DNA of 64,000 nucleotides. Source: Amia ocellicauda (Eukaryota; Chordata; Actinopteri; Amiiformes; Amiidae). The DNA is taken from NCBI RefSeq assembly GCF_036373705.1, contig NC_089864.1, positions 5,974,001-6,038,000 of the forward strand. Reading direction: 5' to 3'. Positions within the stretch are counted from its first letter, which is position 1. Each line of letters begins with the position of its first letter. Shown here piece after piece: positions 1-16,715 of the stretch. The notes beneath the pieces are model-generated. The model made no database searches and was not told the DNA's origin. It saw only the letters and a program-made list of their open reading frames with translations. The translations under genes were made by a program, and so were the position numbers.

Positions 1-1880
1 TGTGTGTGTTGTTCACAGCTATAAGATAAAACGTTTCACTTCACAAAAGTTCAAACATCTCCATAAATTCTAAGGATTCATGCGATTTGGTTTCCCAGAA
101 GGAGTTTGAAAGGAGTAAAAATGTTTTGTTTTTCATTTTATGCATTTCAGAAATGAAGAAGCAAACAAACGTGCAAATAAAGCATATTAAAACGTGTTAT
201 TCCCTAATGTGCCTACAAATCTGGACCAAGTTCTTCAGAATGATGCAACCCTGACCTAAGCAGTTAAACAACGTCTCATCTGTTTTGGCCCCGAGAGCGG
301 CAGAACAAGGTGCGGGCAGCTCGAAGATCTCTACATGTCTGTAAACATATATTTAGATGCAGTATGCTGCTCGCTCGCCGAGTTCAGTGCTTTATTTATT
401 AACTGACCCTAATTGAGAGAAATGTAGCAAAATATCAGAGGAAACAAAGTGGCAGAACAGCACATGAAGTGTTCCGGTGTTGCCTAGCAACTGGCAGACG
501 GTGTGGGCAGTCTGTACCGCGGGCACACAGAGAGGAGCTCGGTCCAATGGTGCACAACCGACAACTGCCACTCTAAAACGACTGTGGTGACACTACACAA
601 TCTTAGGTTTCATCTATTGTTTTAGGTGCCTGCTCTACATTTACTTTTTGTTTTGTTGTCGTCTTGTTTCTGCCCTCCCATCATTTGCTCAATACTCACA
701 GACACACACACGCCCACGCAAACTCACCGGCTGTAGAAAATAAGAAAGGAAGAATGAAGGATATACTTGTATTCATGCAGGAACCTTAAGGAGAAGGATG
801 CACAACAAGGGAGGGTGTCTAATTGCACATTGAAATCAATAAAGCATGCATGTACATTCTGGTTCCTCACCTCATAACTCAAAATACACAAATGAATGCA
901 CAAGGAAAGACTCAATAGCTTTTTTAATTGTGCACTCCTTGTTATTATCTTCAAACATCCAGATGTATGGTTATTTCTTGGGGGGGGTTCATCTATTCAT
1001 GCTGCGGAATTTCATCAGGGGGGCTGAGACAGCTGTGCAGAATGTCTTTTCTCCGAGTGTCTAACCTTACAATAGATATCCCAAACGCCTCCACAAAGGA
1101 CTCTGCCTGAAAAAGTCGAAATTCAATGCCGGTCCTCTCAATGATCCACCAAAGAATATGCAAGGGGTTCGTTTTTTCTTTAAGCTCGATTCTCTTTTTC
1201 TCCTTCTTTGTTTGGCAATAAATTATTATCAGGTATTGTGTTGTTAATGCAGTCTTGTTAGTATAACATCTTTAAAAACAAAAAGCTAAATTTTATCAGT
1301 GTGGTTATTTTCTTATTGTGTTTTAATTTAAAGTTACCAATGTGCACCGACAAATTTGCAAATGAATTCAGCCTGTGTGCGCTAAGACCCCAGCAGGTTT
1401 AGACCACAAAGAATATTAGCTCCCCTCTCACATACTCAGTCTAGTCTGCTAAGAGTTCCCCATTGTAACGCCACACAACAGCTTCTTTGGCATCTTGGTA
1501 GCTTAACACCAAAGGCCGCCTTGCTTCAATGGGGGGTTTCTGAGGGGGAAAAAAGGAAATTTTGTGTGCGTCATAGAAGGGACAATCTAATCCTCTTTAC
1601 TGGTACATCTGCTCTGGTAGTTTTGCTCTACAAATCAAAAGGCATCTCATTAATTAAGCCTCCTTTCATTCATTTTTATTCAGCCTCTGAAATGTGACCA
1701 GAGTTTATAAAAAATACCCTCCAAATAATTAGATAAGAAACTATCCAGTAGATACTTTAAAACACTACATAAATAAATAAATACATACATAAAGAAAAAC
1801 ATGTATCTGGACAATATGATTTTGATAGACTTTTTCAGTAAGCAAATAAGACCTGACTAAATTAAATACAGTAGATTTAA
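1..1880. other. Intergenic, no gene recognised
   Basis: AT-rich non-coding DNA. The open frames on either strand are short and lack recognisable domains or paired splice signals. In human the neighbour on this side of DLD is SLC26A3, but I could find no SLC26 transporter or STAS-like coding sequence here, so that gene is either further left or absent from this locus. Confidence 0.6.
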
Positions 1881-1887
1881 ATAATGT

Positions 1888-1888
<1 letters not shown>

Positions 1889-1957
<69 letters not shown>
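1889..1957. repeat. Compound (TA)n(CA)n microsatellite
   Basis: About 46 nt of alternating AT run directly into about 22 nt of alternating CA, followed by a looser CA-rich stretch to about 1994. This explains the Tyr/Ile and Thr/His repeat frames on both strands, which are not genes. Confidence 0.97.
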
Positions 1958-1992
1958 GCATTATTTAAATATCACATATACACACACTCACA

Positions 1993-2605
1993 CAGTGCCT
2001 AGTCTAAAGTTTACACCCCCTTTCAAAATGTTCACCTATAGTTCTTATACCCCAGAATTAACATGCATTAAAACTGTGTTTATTTGTTTTTTGTTATTGA
2101 TTAAAAATGTATTAAAAAATTAAAACTGAAATAGTTTGTTTGCAGATGTGGCCACACCCCTTTTAATAGCAATCCTAAATTTGCTCAGGTGTAACCAATC
2201 ACCTTCAAAATCACACACTAAGTTACATGGCTTCCACATGTATTAAATTGTAGTGATTCACATGAGTTCAGGATTAATTCAGCAGGTCCTGTAGGTTCCT
2301 CTGCTGGGTAGAGCATTTCAAGGCAAAGACTCAACCATGAGCACCAAGGAGTTTTCAAAAGAACTCCAGGACAAAGCTGTTGAAAAGCACAGATCAGGGG
2401 ATGGATATAAAACAAAATATCCTGTGGAGCATGGTCAAGGTGATTAATTATTAAGAAGTGGAAGGTGTTTGGCACATCCAAGACCCTGCCTAACTGGATG
2501 GCTGAGCAAGAAGGAGACTGATCAGAGAGGCACCAAGAGGCCAACAGCAACTTTGCAAGAGCTACAGGTTTTTATGACCAAGACTGGTCAAAGTCAGCCA
2601 TTTAT
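1993..2605 (+). mobile_element. Decayed Tc1/mariner-like transposon remnant
   Basis: The left part begins with cagtgcct followed by an AT-rich leader, as in the terminal repeats of common fish Tc1-like elements. A degraded transposase N-terminus starts at the ATG at 2337. It has the order of a Tc1 paired-like DNA-binding domain: SKELQDKAVEKHRSGDGYK, then a stop and frame shift, then WKV, RPCLTGW and a LQELQ segment. The catalytic domain and a matching right terminal repeat are missing. The remnant cannot encode a transposase. The family call is by motif resemblance only. Confidence 0.7.
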
Positions 2606-5600
2606 ACATGCATATATATGTGAATGTGTGATTGATTTGCTACTTTGTAACATTTCACAATAAATGCTCAACATCTGCAATATCTGTGCATAAACTGACC
2701 CTAACTAATTTAACAGTCACTTTACGTTCACATTCAAGTGGTTCCATTCTTCCCTTTCTGCAAAACGCACAGACACATAGCAGGTCATTTTTGTTTTCCA
2801 GGATCATGACTGCCTCATAAAAACCTTAGAAATCCTGAGGACAGTGCCGAGAGACTGTGGCTCTATTCATTCGCCGTAGGAAGCGATCCTTGGCCGTGAC
2901 AGCCCTGAGTTTCCTCTAGTGGCTTTTTTCAGGCCTGGTCTTCTATTTGATGAGCTAATCCTCGGCCTTTACTAGGATACGCATTAGCTCCCAGTGGGTG
3001 GGCAAGTCTTTTGATTTCAGTGTGAGCTACATGCTTACTTTGACAATAAATGTGAAACAAAATTACAAAGTGAAAACTTTAACTGATATCTTTACCTATT
3101 ATATAGGCTATATAAAACAAATTTTTTCGCAGGTCAAAAAACTCACATGTTCAGTATGTATACACAAGCATGTTTCCGTTTACCTATTTTAATCACTTTT
3201 AATAAATAAAAACATACATCTATACTAAGTTAAAACACTTTACATCTGCAAAACATTTCATATCTGGTTTGCCATTCTCATATATTTTCAACTAGAGAGG
3301 ATATTTACAGAGAGGATTGATAGGTGATCTCTATCTAAATGGAAGATGGCACAGAAAGATCGGATTCCTCCAGGATTATTTCTTTGCAGTATCTTCCAAT
3401 ATATTTAATAATTTCCGGCAATGGGTTAATACAAAAATAATAATAATTAAATGGGTTATTATTCCTACAGCACTTATTTAAGAAGCCTGCTTAACACAGA
3501 CGTGCATCTGTACACCCAACACCACCTGAGATGTACACACTTTCAGGTGCTGCTCAAAATATGCCCATCTAAATCAAGGCATTCGGTCAAGTCATGTGTA
3601 CCCGTCCCGTGTCTCAGAACTACAAATTAAAGTATCAAAACACCTGCCCCTTTGCGTGGGAGACCCTGCTGTCTGTAGTGCTTTCTTCTCTTTGATATTC
3701 TTCAGTTCAAAGCTCTGTTATAAAGACACCTTTTCTCAAAAGCTCTTGGTATTCCCTGTAAATGTGCCTGGGTGATTTCTGTCAACATGAAAGGGATTTC
3801 ACCATGGCACTACATCTGGTGAAAGGAAAAAAAACATACATCATTTATCTGTAAATGTTTCTATGTAGATGATTATTTGCACAGTGTTAACTTGTATCTT
3901 TGTAAATGTGCAATCCCTAAGTGAGAGTTACTAAAACTTCTAAACAACTGTACAGAAATGCATGATCACACATGCCACTGTGAACAAAAATACAAACTAT
4001 CATTTGTTGATTTACTTGACCCTTTTCATTAGACTTTATTGCTATCCCTGAATCTTAAGATGTGGTTAGATTAGCTTATACACACCCTTATAAATAATTT
4101 GTTAAGTACAAATATATCAAAATATGCCACGAGGGGAAGAAGGCACTCGAAGCAACCCGCTTCACCTCCGATGTCAAAGTCAGCAATTTAAAATTATCCT
4201 AAAGTGCAATTCCCACTCCATGAATCCATTAAGTTCTCATTTGAATGTTTGACTGTAGGGCAAATAACAGCAAAAAAAGAAGAAAAAAACTGCTGTCTGT
4301 GCACATTCAGTGACAGACAGTGGGAAGAATTACAAGTACATGTAATGATACTAAATGCAAAGCTCCTTAGACATTACTAGGAAAGAAGTTTCCTTTTTGA
4401 TTATTTACAGCAGAAAAACATTACATCTCCTTTGAAAACAGGAAGAAAGCTTCCCTACCACCACAATTCTTCACCTACTTTCTCACCAGCAACTACGCCC
4501 TGCAACACACTGAAGATGTGTCCATGCACTTTCACATGTAGAATAGCTCCTCGGCCTCTGTTCCGACAGCTGGAGTGTGTTGGGCAGTCCAGTTCTTCCA
4601 CTGATTTTTTAAGCACACCACACCCATTTGATTCAGAGAATAATAAAAGGGATTTCCCAATACTTGAGCCACAAATAAGGGAATGCTCTGAGAAGCCTAT
4701 GGGCCTAAACAGCGGTAACATGTTTTGTGCTCATTAAGCTCTTATATCATGCTTCATGCATCTAATGCACATGATCCAGCACGGGGAATGAATGGTGTGT
4801 AAAGAGGTACCGTGTGTGAGTCGCTTACAGACCCCGAATAACACCAACATATTTAAATTCCCACCTGTTCCCATGGGGCAGGTGCTTGAAATTCACGTGT
4901 GCCTGCGATTGTAAAGTTCACCTCTTACTGAAAGCAGGCGGTGTGTTGCTACCTCTCAGTACGCACAGGACACAAGAAGGCCAGTGTGCAAAACAAAGAG
5001 TTGGTACTTCTGCCTCAGAATTGAGGAGTAGAGCGCAAAGGAGCTGCATGACAGAGTGAGGAGGAGGCGAGGGCCAAAATAGTCATAGTGTATAAGACAC
5101 TCAACAAGCTGTTTAGATTAAATATGAATCACATGTATATCTGGCATTTAACCAGTTTCATACACTAATACACACATGTACTACATTTAACTCTAAAACA
5201 CTGATCCCTTCGCAAGGTGACACCACAGGAGTCCCTGGCTGTTCTAGATTATTGGGGCTAATAATTGTCTAATTTCCCAAACCCTTGCCAACACCAAGCT
5301 TTGAAGCCACACTGAATCTGCTACTCAGTCTCTTTAAGTTCACCCAGTGGAAACACCTCTACCACTAATTAAAGCCTCAATCTAATTTTGCTAGGTAAAT
5401 CAAACCATAACACTAAAGCCTAACAAATTAATCTGAATGGACAATTTAGCCCGGCTTCATCTCGCTTCCTGTGCTGCCCGGCACGGAGCCTCTCCTTAGC
5501 TTTTATTAATGCATTGCAGTTTCCCGATGCTCCAATCAAAAGAAGCTCCCTTGATGAACAGCTGGGGCACCAATCAGCTGTCAGCCACTCGCCCAGCTCA

Positions 5601-8600
5601 GCAAAGTGCAGATGTGAATGCTAATGCACACACGATGCCCGAACAGACTCAGTGAGATATTCAATAGAAGGTGACTCTTTACCAATATAATCTAGGATGA
5701 GTAATCTGAGTGGAAGGAAGCACCACTTCTTAACAAAAAAGACATGATTGCAAATAGTACCACTAGTTTATGTACTAAGTCTCCATTTGAATAACTTCAT
5801 ACAAAGTAGATTGATACTAGATTCTGAACTTAAGTACATCATTTAATTCTCAATACATCCTGATTTGTTTTTAGAGCCATAAACACCCTGTGGATTTTAA
5901 GACATGGGAACAGAAGCTTCACCTAATTGTCTACAAAATTAAAACCTAATCCCTTATAAATTTCTGTGGGGGAAGCAAAAGGCCACAAATCAAAGAAGAA
6001 ATTAATTATAACATTGATTTAACAGACTGCAGGTTTCAGAGAACAAAAGAATATGAATACACTATTTTCATTTACTTCACTGACACAACATGTATTTTAT
6101 TATGTAGAAAACCCTTACAATTATTTCTGTATTGCCTAATTAAACCATGATGATTATGATGCAAGGACATTTGAAATCATTGTAATAAATAATAGGACTC
6201 TGTGCTCTCAGCAGACCTGCTATAAATTCAAACATCTCTTTTTGCAAATTTGAGATGAATTGCAGCCATCCCAGTAGTATTAGATTATACAATTGCTCAA
6301 GACAGAGGCACAGGAGGCAGTAGTTAGAAACTACCTGGTCAATAATTCATCATCTCTCTGTACCTGTGTCTTTTGAATAGTTAATGGCATTGGCAAAAGA
6401 GCACCTACAAGACCCGTGGGAAAATAAAGAGTCCATGCTGTACAGAACAGAAGAATTTATGAACAAACACACATCTTTATTCCCGAGTAAACAAGCAGAA
6501 CCTCAAATGCCTTGACAGCATTATTGCTGAAAGCGTTCACATCCACATTTAATTTTTAATTCAGTTTCAATCATTTAAAACTAGATTTGCTTATCAATGG
6601 TATATTTTCCGATGTGTTGAGCAGCCTAAAGAAAACTGTATACCTATCAGCTGTTTGAAACGAGTTTAGACATGAAAATTAGATTTGATTTATTTCTGTG
6701 GAGTGACAGACAAACGTTTACACACACACACACTATCTCTGCGATCTCAGTCCAATCGACTGGAATCTCTACCGTTTCCTCTCGGTTGAATCAGGTCACC
6801 TCCATTCCGGCTGTAATGGAAGGAGTGAGAGGAGAGTGAAACGTGGTTATGCTGTGAGAGATATGATGGACTGCATGGAAAGAACAGATGCTCATACGCT
6901 GTGCTCTCATGTGACTGAGTGCTCCTCTTTCCTATAATCTCTCTCAGGCTCCAATGCACCATGAGAACTTAAGCAGTGACCCCTAGTGGCAGATCAATAC
7001 ACTGCATGAACTGTGGGCATGGGAGAGGGGTATTGAGAAGACATTCATAAATAAGCATTATAATTTTGATTGGCTACAGAATAATAAGCTTGTTGCTTAT
7101 CTAATGTACTTGCACATGACATTTCTAAAGGTGTGGATGATAGTGGCATCTACTCAAAGTTTAAAAGCATTATATATGTCAAACAATTTGGCTTTGATTA
7201 AGCGTCAGTGAATTACATGAAATGACTTGGTTTAGTTTGCTTAACTTCATTTAGATTCAATTTGTGAGTATGTGAACCAACCTATAGATAACAATCAGCT
7301 TACATCTCTTCATACGTTGAGAAGAAACCTACCAAAAGCTATACTAAAATACATTTCAGACACATTGGCACATTAACAGAGAAATTGTAGACTCCTAGGC
7401 AACACCACTTCGGTCCTTTTCACTTCCCCTTTAACAAACGCTTTATAAAGCTGGTATTCAATCAGCACTTTTTCAGTCATTTTAAGCCAGTTCAATGGAG
7501 GCAGAATTCGAAGGTTTCTGTGAATTCTGTGCTCCCATTGAGAACGAGTCAGCGCTTCAATGTGCTCTTTATGAAAGTCCTATTAGTGATCTCAAGCAGA
7601 AAATGACAGATTCATTGCAATGCTCCAAAGAAGGAGATGGAGATGACAGGATCCAAAACGTCACACAGGCAAGTTTCCGATTATGGCCAGGAGACAGAGC
7701 GAGGGGGGAAAAAAGCCCCAGGATTAACTTTTGCAAATTCATTTAACAGCGCCTTTCAAAGTGACCCATTGTAATAACCCGGGTCTTTGAAATTTTGCAG
7801 GTCTGTTCTGATTTTTTTTAGACGGCCCATCAAGAGCGAGCACAATACAGTAATCTGGCACAAACAGCTGCGATCGCCTTTGAAACCAGACTGGCTGTGT
7901 GGAGACTGTATAAAACAAGTTATTCAGAGTCAAAATACAAGTGCTCCTTTCAGAAATGAGGGAAACTCAGAATCCTAGTTTTGAAAAATCAACATTTAAT
8001 TTTTTGTGACAAAATAATTCTGGGACAAAAAATAATTCTGGAATACTACAACAATAATAAGAACAACACCTGCAGTAATAATTGTAATATTGAATCTCTA
8101 TATTCTGAAAAAGCATATAAACTGACATAAATTCACGAATTATTTTACCTTTGTGATTCTATAATATAGTATTAGCTGTTATATTGCTTCTTTTCACATG
8201 TCGTGACCAAATATTTTTCATGTGTTTTTAAATCTCCATTGACTCTTCTCCTTTGAGTATTATTTGCAGTGAAAATAAATGTATTCCACTTAAAATATTT
8301 GTCACCTTACTTCTCCCAGCAGAGGATAAATCCGCTAAGCCAACAGATCGGAGGAGGGCGTTTTACACACTCTACTGATTTCACAGAGGGGTTACATCAT
8401 CGAAACACATCATTATGATGTTAATACATCATTATTAATTACATATAGAAGTCATTATTTAGTCTTCTGTCAGAAGCCTTCGTAATTTGTGATACACTAT
8501 ATTGTACTGTAATATACTGTCTGTAGAATTGACGGGGCTATCATGAGCTCTTACAGGTGATGTAACCCTTCTGTAAAATCAGTACAGTGATAAACCTCCA

Positions 8601-8739
8601 ACGTTTGGGGAGCTGGTCTTTTGGACTAGTGGGCTTATATTGGATATTAGGTGGAGAAGAAAGTAAAAGCAACCTAAAATCACTGTATGAAATTCTGTCG
8701 GTCCAGTGAAAAAGCTGTGTAAGGAGGAACTGTTTGAAC

Positions 8740-8775
<36 letters not shown>

Positions 8776-9180
8776 TAAGTAAATAATTATTCTGACATGC
8801 AGCCTAATAAAGATCCTGCCAGAGAACAGGCCCCTATTCCTCGGACCTGGATAATTAAGTTGACCACAGTGTGACTGAACACTCTAACCACAGCTGAGTT
8901 TCTCATTCAGAAAGAGGCTTTTAAAGAAAGTTAAAAGGAGGCGGGGTAGACAAAAACTGTAAAATATGTATTATTCATTTTATATAAAGAAAGCAGTCTT
9001 AAACATTGATCTTCTGTACTGTATTTTAACCTTTAACCTTTAACCAAGAAAGAGGGGGAATAATTTAAATGGGAAACAAAACAGTACCTGAATCAATCCT
9101 GAATCAGGATTCATTTGCATAGTATAATTATTATAGGAAGTAGTGGGAATTAGTGTATACTTTTTAAGTATATTGTATAA
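2606..9180. other. Intergenic, no gene recognised
   Basis: About 6.6 kb without a convincing gene. A (TAA)n tract lies at 8741-8774. A stretch around 5380-5640 is less AT-biased and clusters E-boxes and homeobox-like sites; it is listed as a finding. An 83-codon ORF at 7495-7746 was considered and rejected. No RNA gene or second intact mobile element was seen. Confidence 0.5.
8741..8774. repeat. (TAA)n microsatellite
   Basis: About eleven uninterrupted TAA units in intergenic DNA. Confidence 0.95.
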
Positions 9181-9213
9181 CAATGGCCAAGAAAAAGTGT
9201 AACAGTATTGTGA

Positions 9214-9263
9214 TGACGTAACTAATTGACAGTGATGACGTCACCCTCCAAACCCTATAAAAA
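9214..9263 (+). promoter_or_regulatory. Tandem CRE-like sites plus TATA box
   Basis: TGACGTAA lies at 9214-9221, a perfect palindromic CRE, TGACGTCA, at 9236-9243, and TATAAAAA at 9256-9263. The CRE sits 13 bp upstream of the TATA box, a spacing typical of strong cAMP/CREB-inducible promoters. Transcription would be expected to start near 9285-9295, about 60 nt before the ATG at 9352. The elements are seen directly; that they are functional is inference. Confidence 0.6.
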
Positions 9264-9351
9264 CCCCGCAACAGGCCAAGCCACGCTGGTCAACCACTAA
9301 CTAGGTGAACACTAGTTGATTATTAACAGTTTACCTACCAAGAGTATTGCA

Positions 9352-9810
9352 ATGGGGCAGAAGCACGGTGTCTACTGTCCAGCTGAGCAAGAGGCGAGAG
9401 CCCAAAAGACCTCGGTCACGCCTGGCCAGGGTGAACTCAGGATGAGGGAGAAACCGGCGAAGAAAGAGATGAAGGAGGAGAAGGAGGAGAAGAGCGCCTC
9501 ATCCTTCATGCGCTTCTTCTCCGGGTGTCGTGGGGGAAGAGCGCAGGTGAGGCCCGTGTCGGGTCCCCCTCGCCGCTACACCATCACTTTGACGCGGATG
9601 CTCCCCGGCAGTCATCACCCGGCGGTCCGGGAGGCCTCCCCGCAGGAGGAGGAGGAGGACCCCGGCAGCCTGGGCTCTGCGGACGGGCGGCAGAAGGACG
9701 TGATGATGGTCTGGCGCTACGAAGGTCCACCCTATCACCCGGCCTGGGAGGAGAGCCCTGTTTCAGACGGGGCTTTCCTGGGTGGTCATGGAGATGGAGC
9801 TCTGAAATAA
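9352..9810 (+). CDS. Unassigned 153-aa ORF behind CRE/TATA promoter
   Basis: I do not recognise this protein. The ORF starts at the first ATG downstream of a CRE/TATA promoter and ends at a TAA that overlaps an AATAAA (9806-9811). It is much richer in GC than the AT-rich DNA around it. The product is hydrophilic. It has a Lys/Glu-rich segment at about residues 35-50, a short SFMRFF patch with SGCRGGR after it, an acidic EEEED run and a C-terminal part containing MVWRYEGPPYHPAW. No signal peptide or membrane segment is visible. A good donor (CAG|GTGAGG, near 9547) lies inside the ORF, so the real gene may instead be spliced, with only the first 65 or so residues coding. It may be an inducible intronless gene, the first exon of a longer one, or chance. 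Confidence 0.4.
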   Translation: MGQKHGVYCPAEQEARAQKTSVTPGQGELRMREKPAKKEMKEEKEEKSASSFMRFFSGCRGGRAQVRPVSGPPRRYTITLTRMLPGSHHPAVREASPQEEEEDPGSLGSADGRQKDVMMVWRYEGPPYHPAWEESPVSDGAFLGGHGDGALK

Positions 9811-10399
9811 AACTCATGCACCATCTTTATCAGCCCTCCACAGTGCAACACACGGCTGCCCATTATACAGCTGGGGTTGGGCTGGAGCAATGTAGGTGCA
9901 GTGTCCCCCCCACCACGACCTCCAGAGTCCAGAGACCACTGCTGCCCACGTAATCATCATGTGTACCTGCTATACAGCTACTACCCTACTTACTCTTGCA
10001 TACTTCTATTTATACTACTTCCTAATGCACTTGTTTCTACTAATTCGATTAAGACCTATATGAACCTGTAATCACCATTAAAACCAATGCACATCCAAAC
10101 CTGGCTCATGCAAAAATGACTCTCTTTCAATTCCAGTTTAATTATATATTTAATGCGTTTGTGTGCTCGGTCATCCCAACATCCCGCACTGTCTCTCACT
10201 CAAAATCGGGAGGTTTAGGGGTGAGATTATATTGATATCTATGGTATCCACTCACTTGTTTTCTGTACTCAATTCTATGGTCTGAGGTATACGCAGTCTT
10301 GGTTTACGTATCTCAACCGCACATTAGCAAACACAAGAATCCCGCCTAGTTTACACCAAATCTACATTATATCTACTTGCTTCGATACTCACCAGATAC

Positions 10400-10607
10400 T
10401 CACCCTGTGCCCCTCCGTGCTGGCTCCCAGGAGGGGATATTGATCTACCGGTGACGGGAACCCCAAGTGCGGCCGTGTCACCTAAACCACGACGGCGTCA
10501 CGCCTTCCTGCGTCCCGTCCACTACTACGCAGGCGCAGATCGACGAGTCCTTGGTTCTCCCAGTCCTGCTGTAGGTGACACCGAGAGAAAAAGGACGTGA
10601 GGCCAAG
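10400..10607 (+). promoter_or_regulatory. dld: dld promoter / 5' UTR, CpG-rich
   Basis: A GC- and CpG-rich block rises sharply out of AT-rich DNA and ends at the dld start codon. No TATA box is evident. A GCAGGCGCAG motif near 10530 resembles part of an NRF1 site, which would suit a nuclear gene for a mitochondrial enzyme. The TATA-less CpG character fits a constitutively expressed gene. Exact start sites cannot be read from sequence. Confidence 0.6.
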
Positions 10608-16212
<5,605 letters not shown>

Positions 16213-16372
16213 TTGTTGATCATTTGTACATAGAATACACCTGCATTGTGAACTGTTTGTCTGTTGGCACTAAGTGGTACCGTTTTTTTGGGTGAATAGG
16301 TCCTCTCTGGGTGAACTGAAAGACTGTATTTGATCTGTCCCACAGTTAACCTGTTATTTAAACTATGCTCTT

Positions 16373-16378
16373 AATAAA
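16373..16378 (+). promoter_or_regulatory. dld: dld poly(A) signal AATAAA
   Basis: A canonical AATAAA lies 161 nt after the dld stop codon, giving a short 3' UTR that ends well before the transposon at 16716. Confidence 0.8.
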
Positions 16379-16715
16379 GGGAGATTGGACTGTCAACCCA
16401 GACTGTGCAAAGGTCCCTATATTTACTTGAAGGGTCTTTGACTGAATATAATGAATCGGTTGTGTCAGTGGACCTTTCTTTCTCTGAATCTATATGGACA
16501 TCAAATGGAACTACAATAGAATCACATAATGTATATGCAATTAACCTATTTGCATATTAACACAATCCTTTGGTAAAATACAAACCAGGCGATTTACAAA
16601 ATGCGTAGGGCTATTGTTGACAGTCTAGTTAATATAGTCTTGCTTTATTTCCTTTGTTTGCTGAACAAATGATTTGCTGTAAGATCAGTATTGTCTAGAA
16701 GGATGTATACACTCA

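Noticed and set aside
1765..2123. ORFs rich in Tyr/Ile and Thr/His on both strands
   Set aside because: They are translations of the (TA)n(CA)n microsatellite.
7495..7746. 83-codon plus-strand ORF behind a TTTATAAA-like box, with a CAG|GCAAGT sequence inside
   Set aside because: No homology I can name, surrounding composition is ordinary intergenic, and a GC donor without a partner exon is weak evidence. Not called as a gene.
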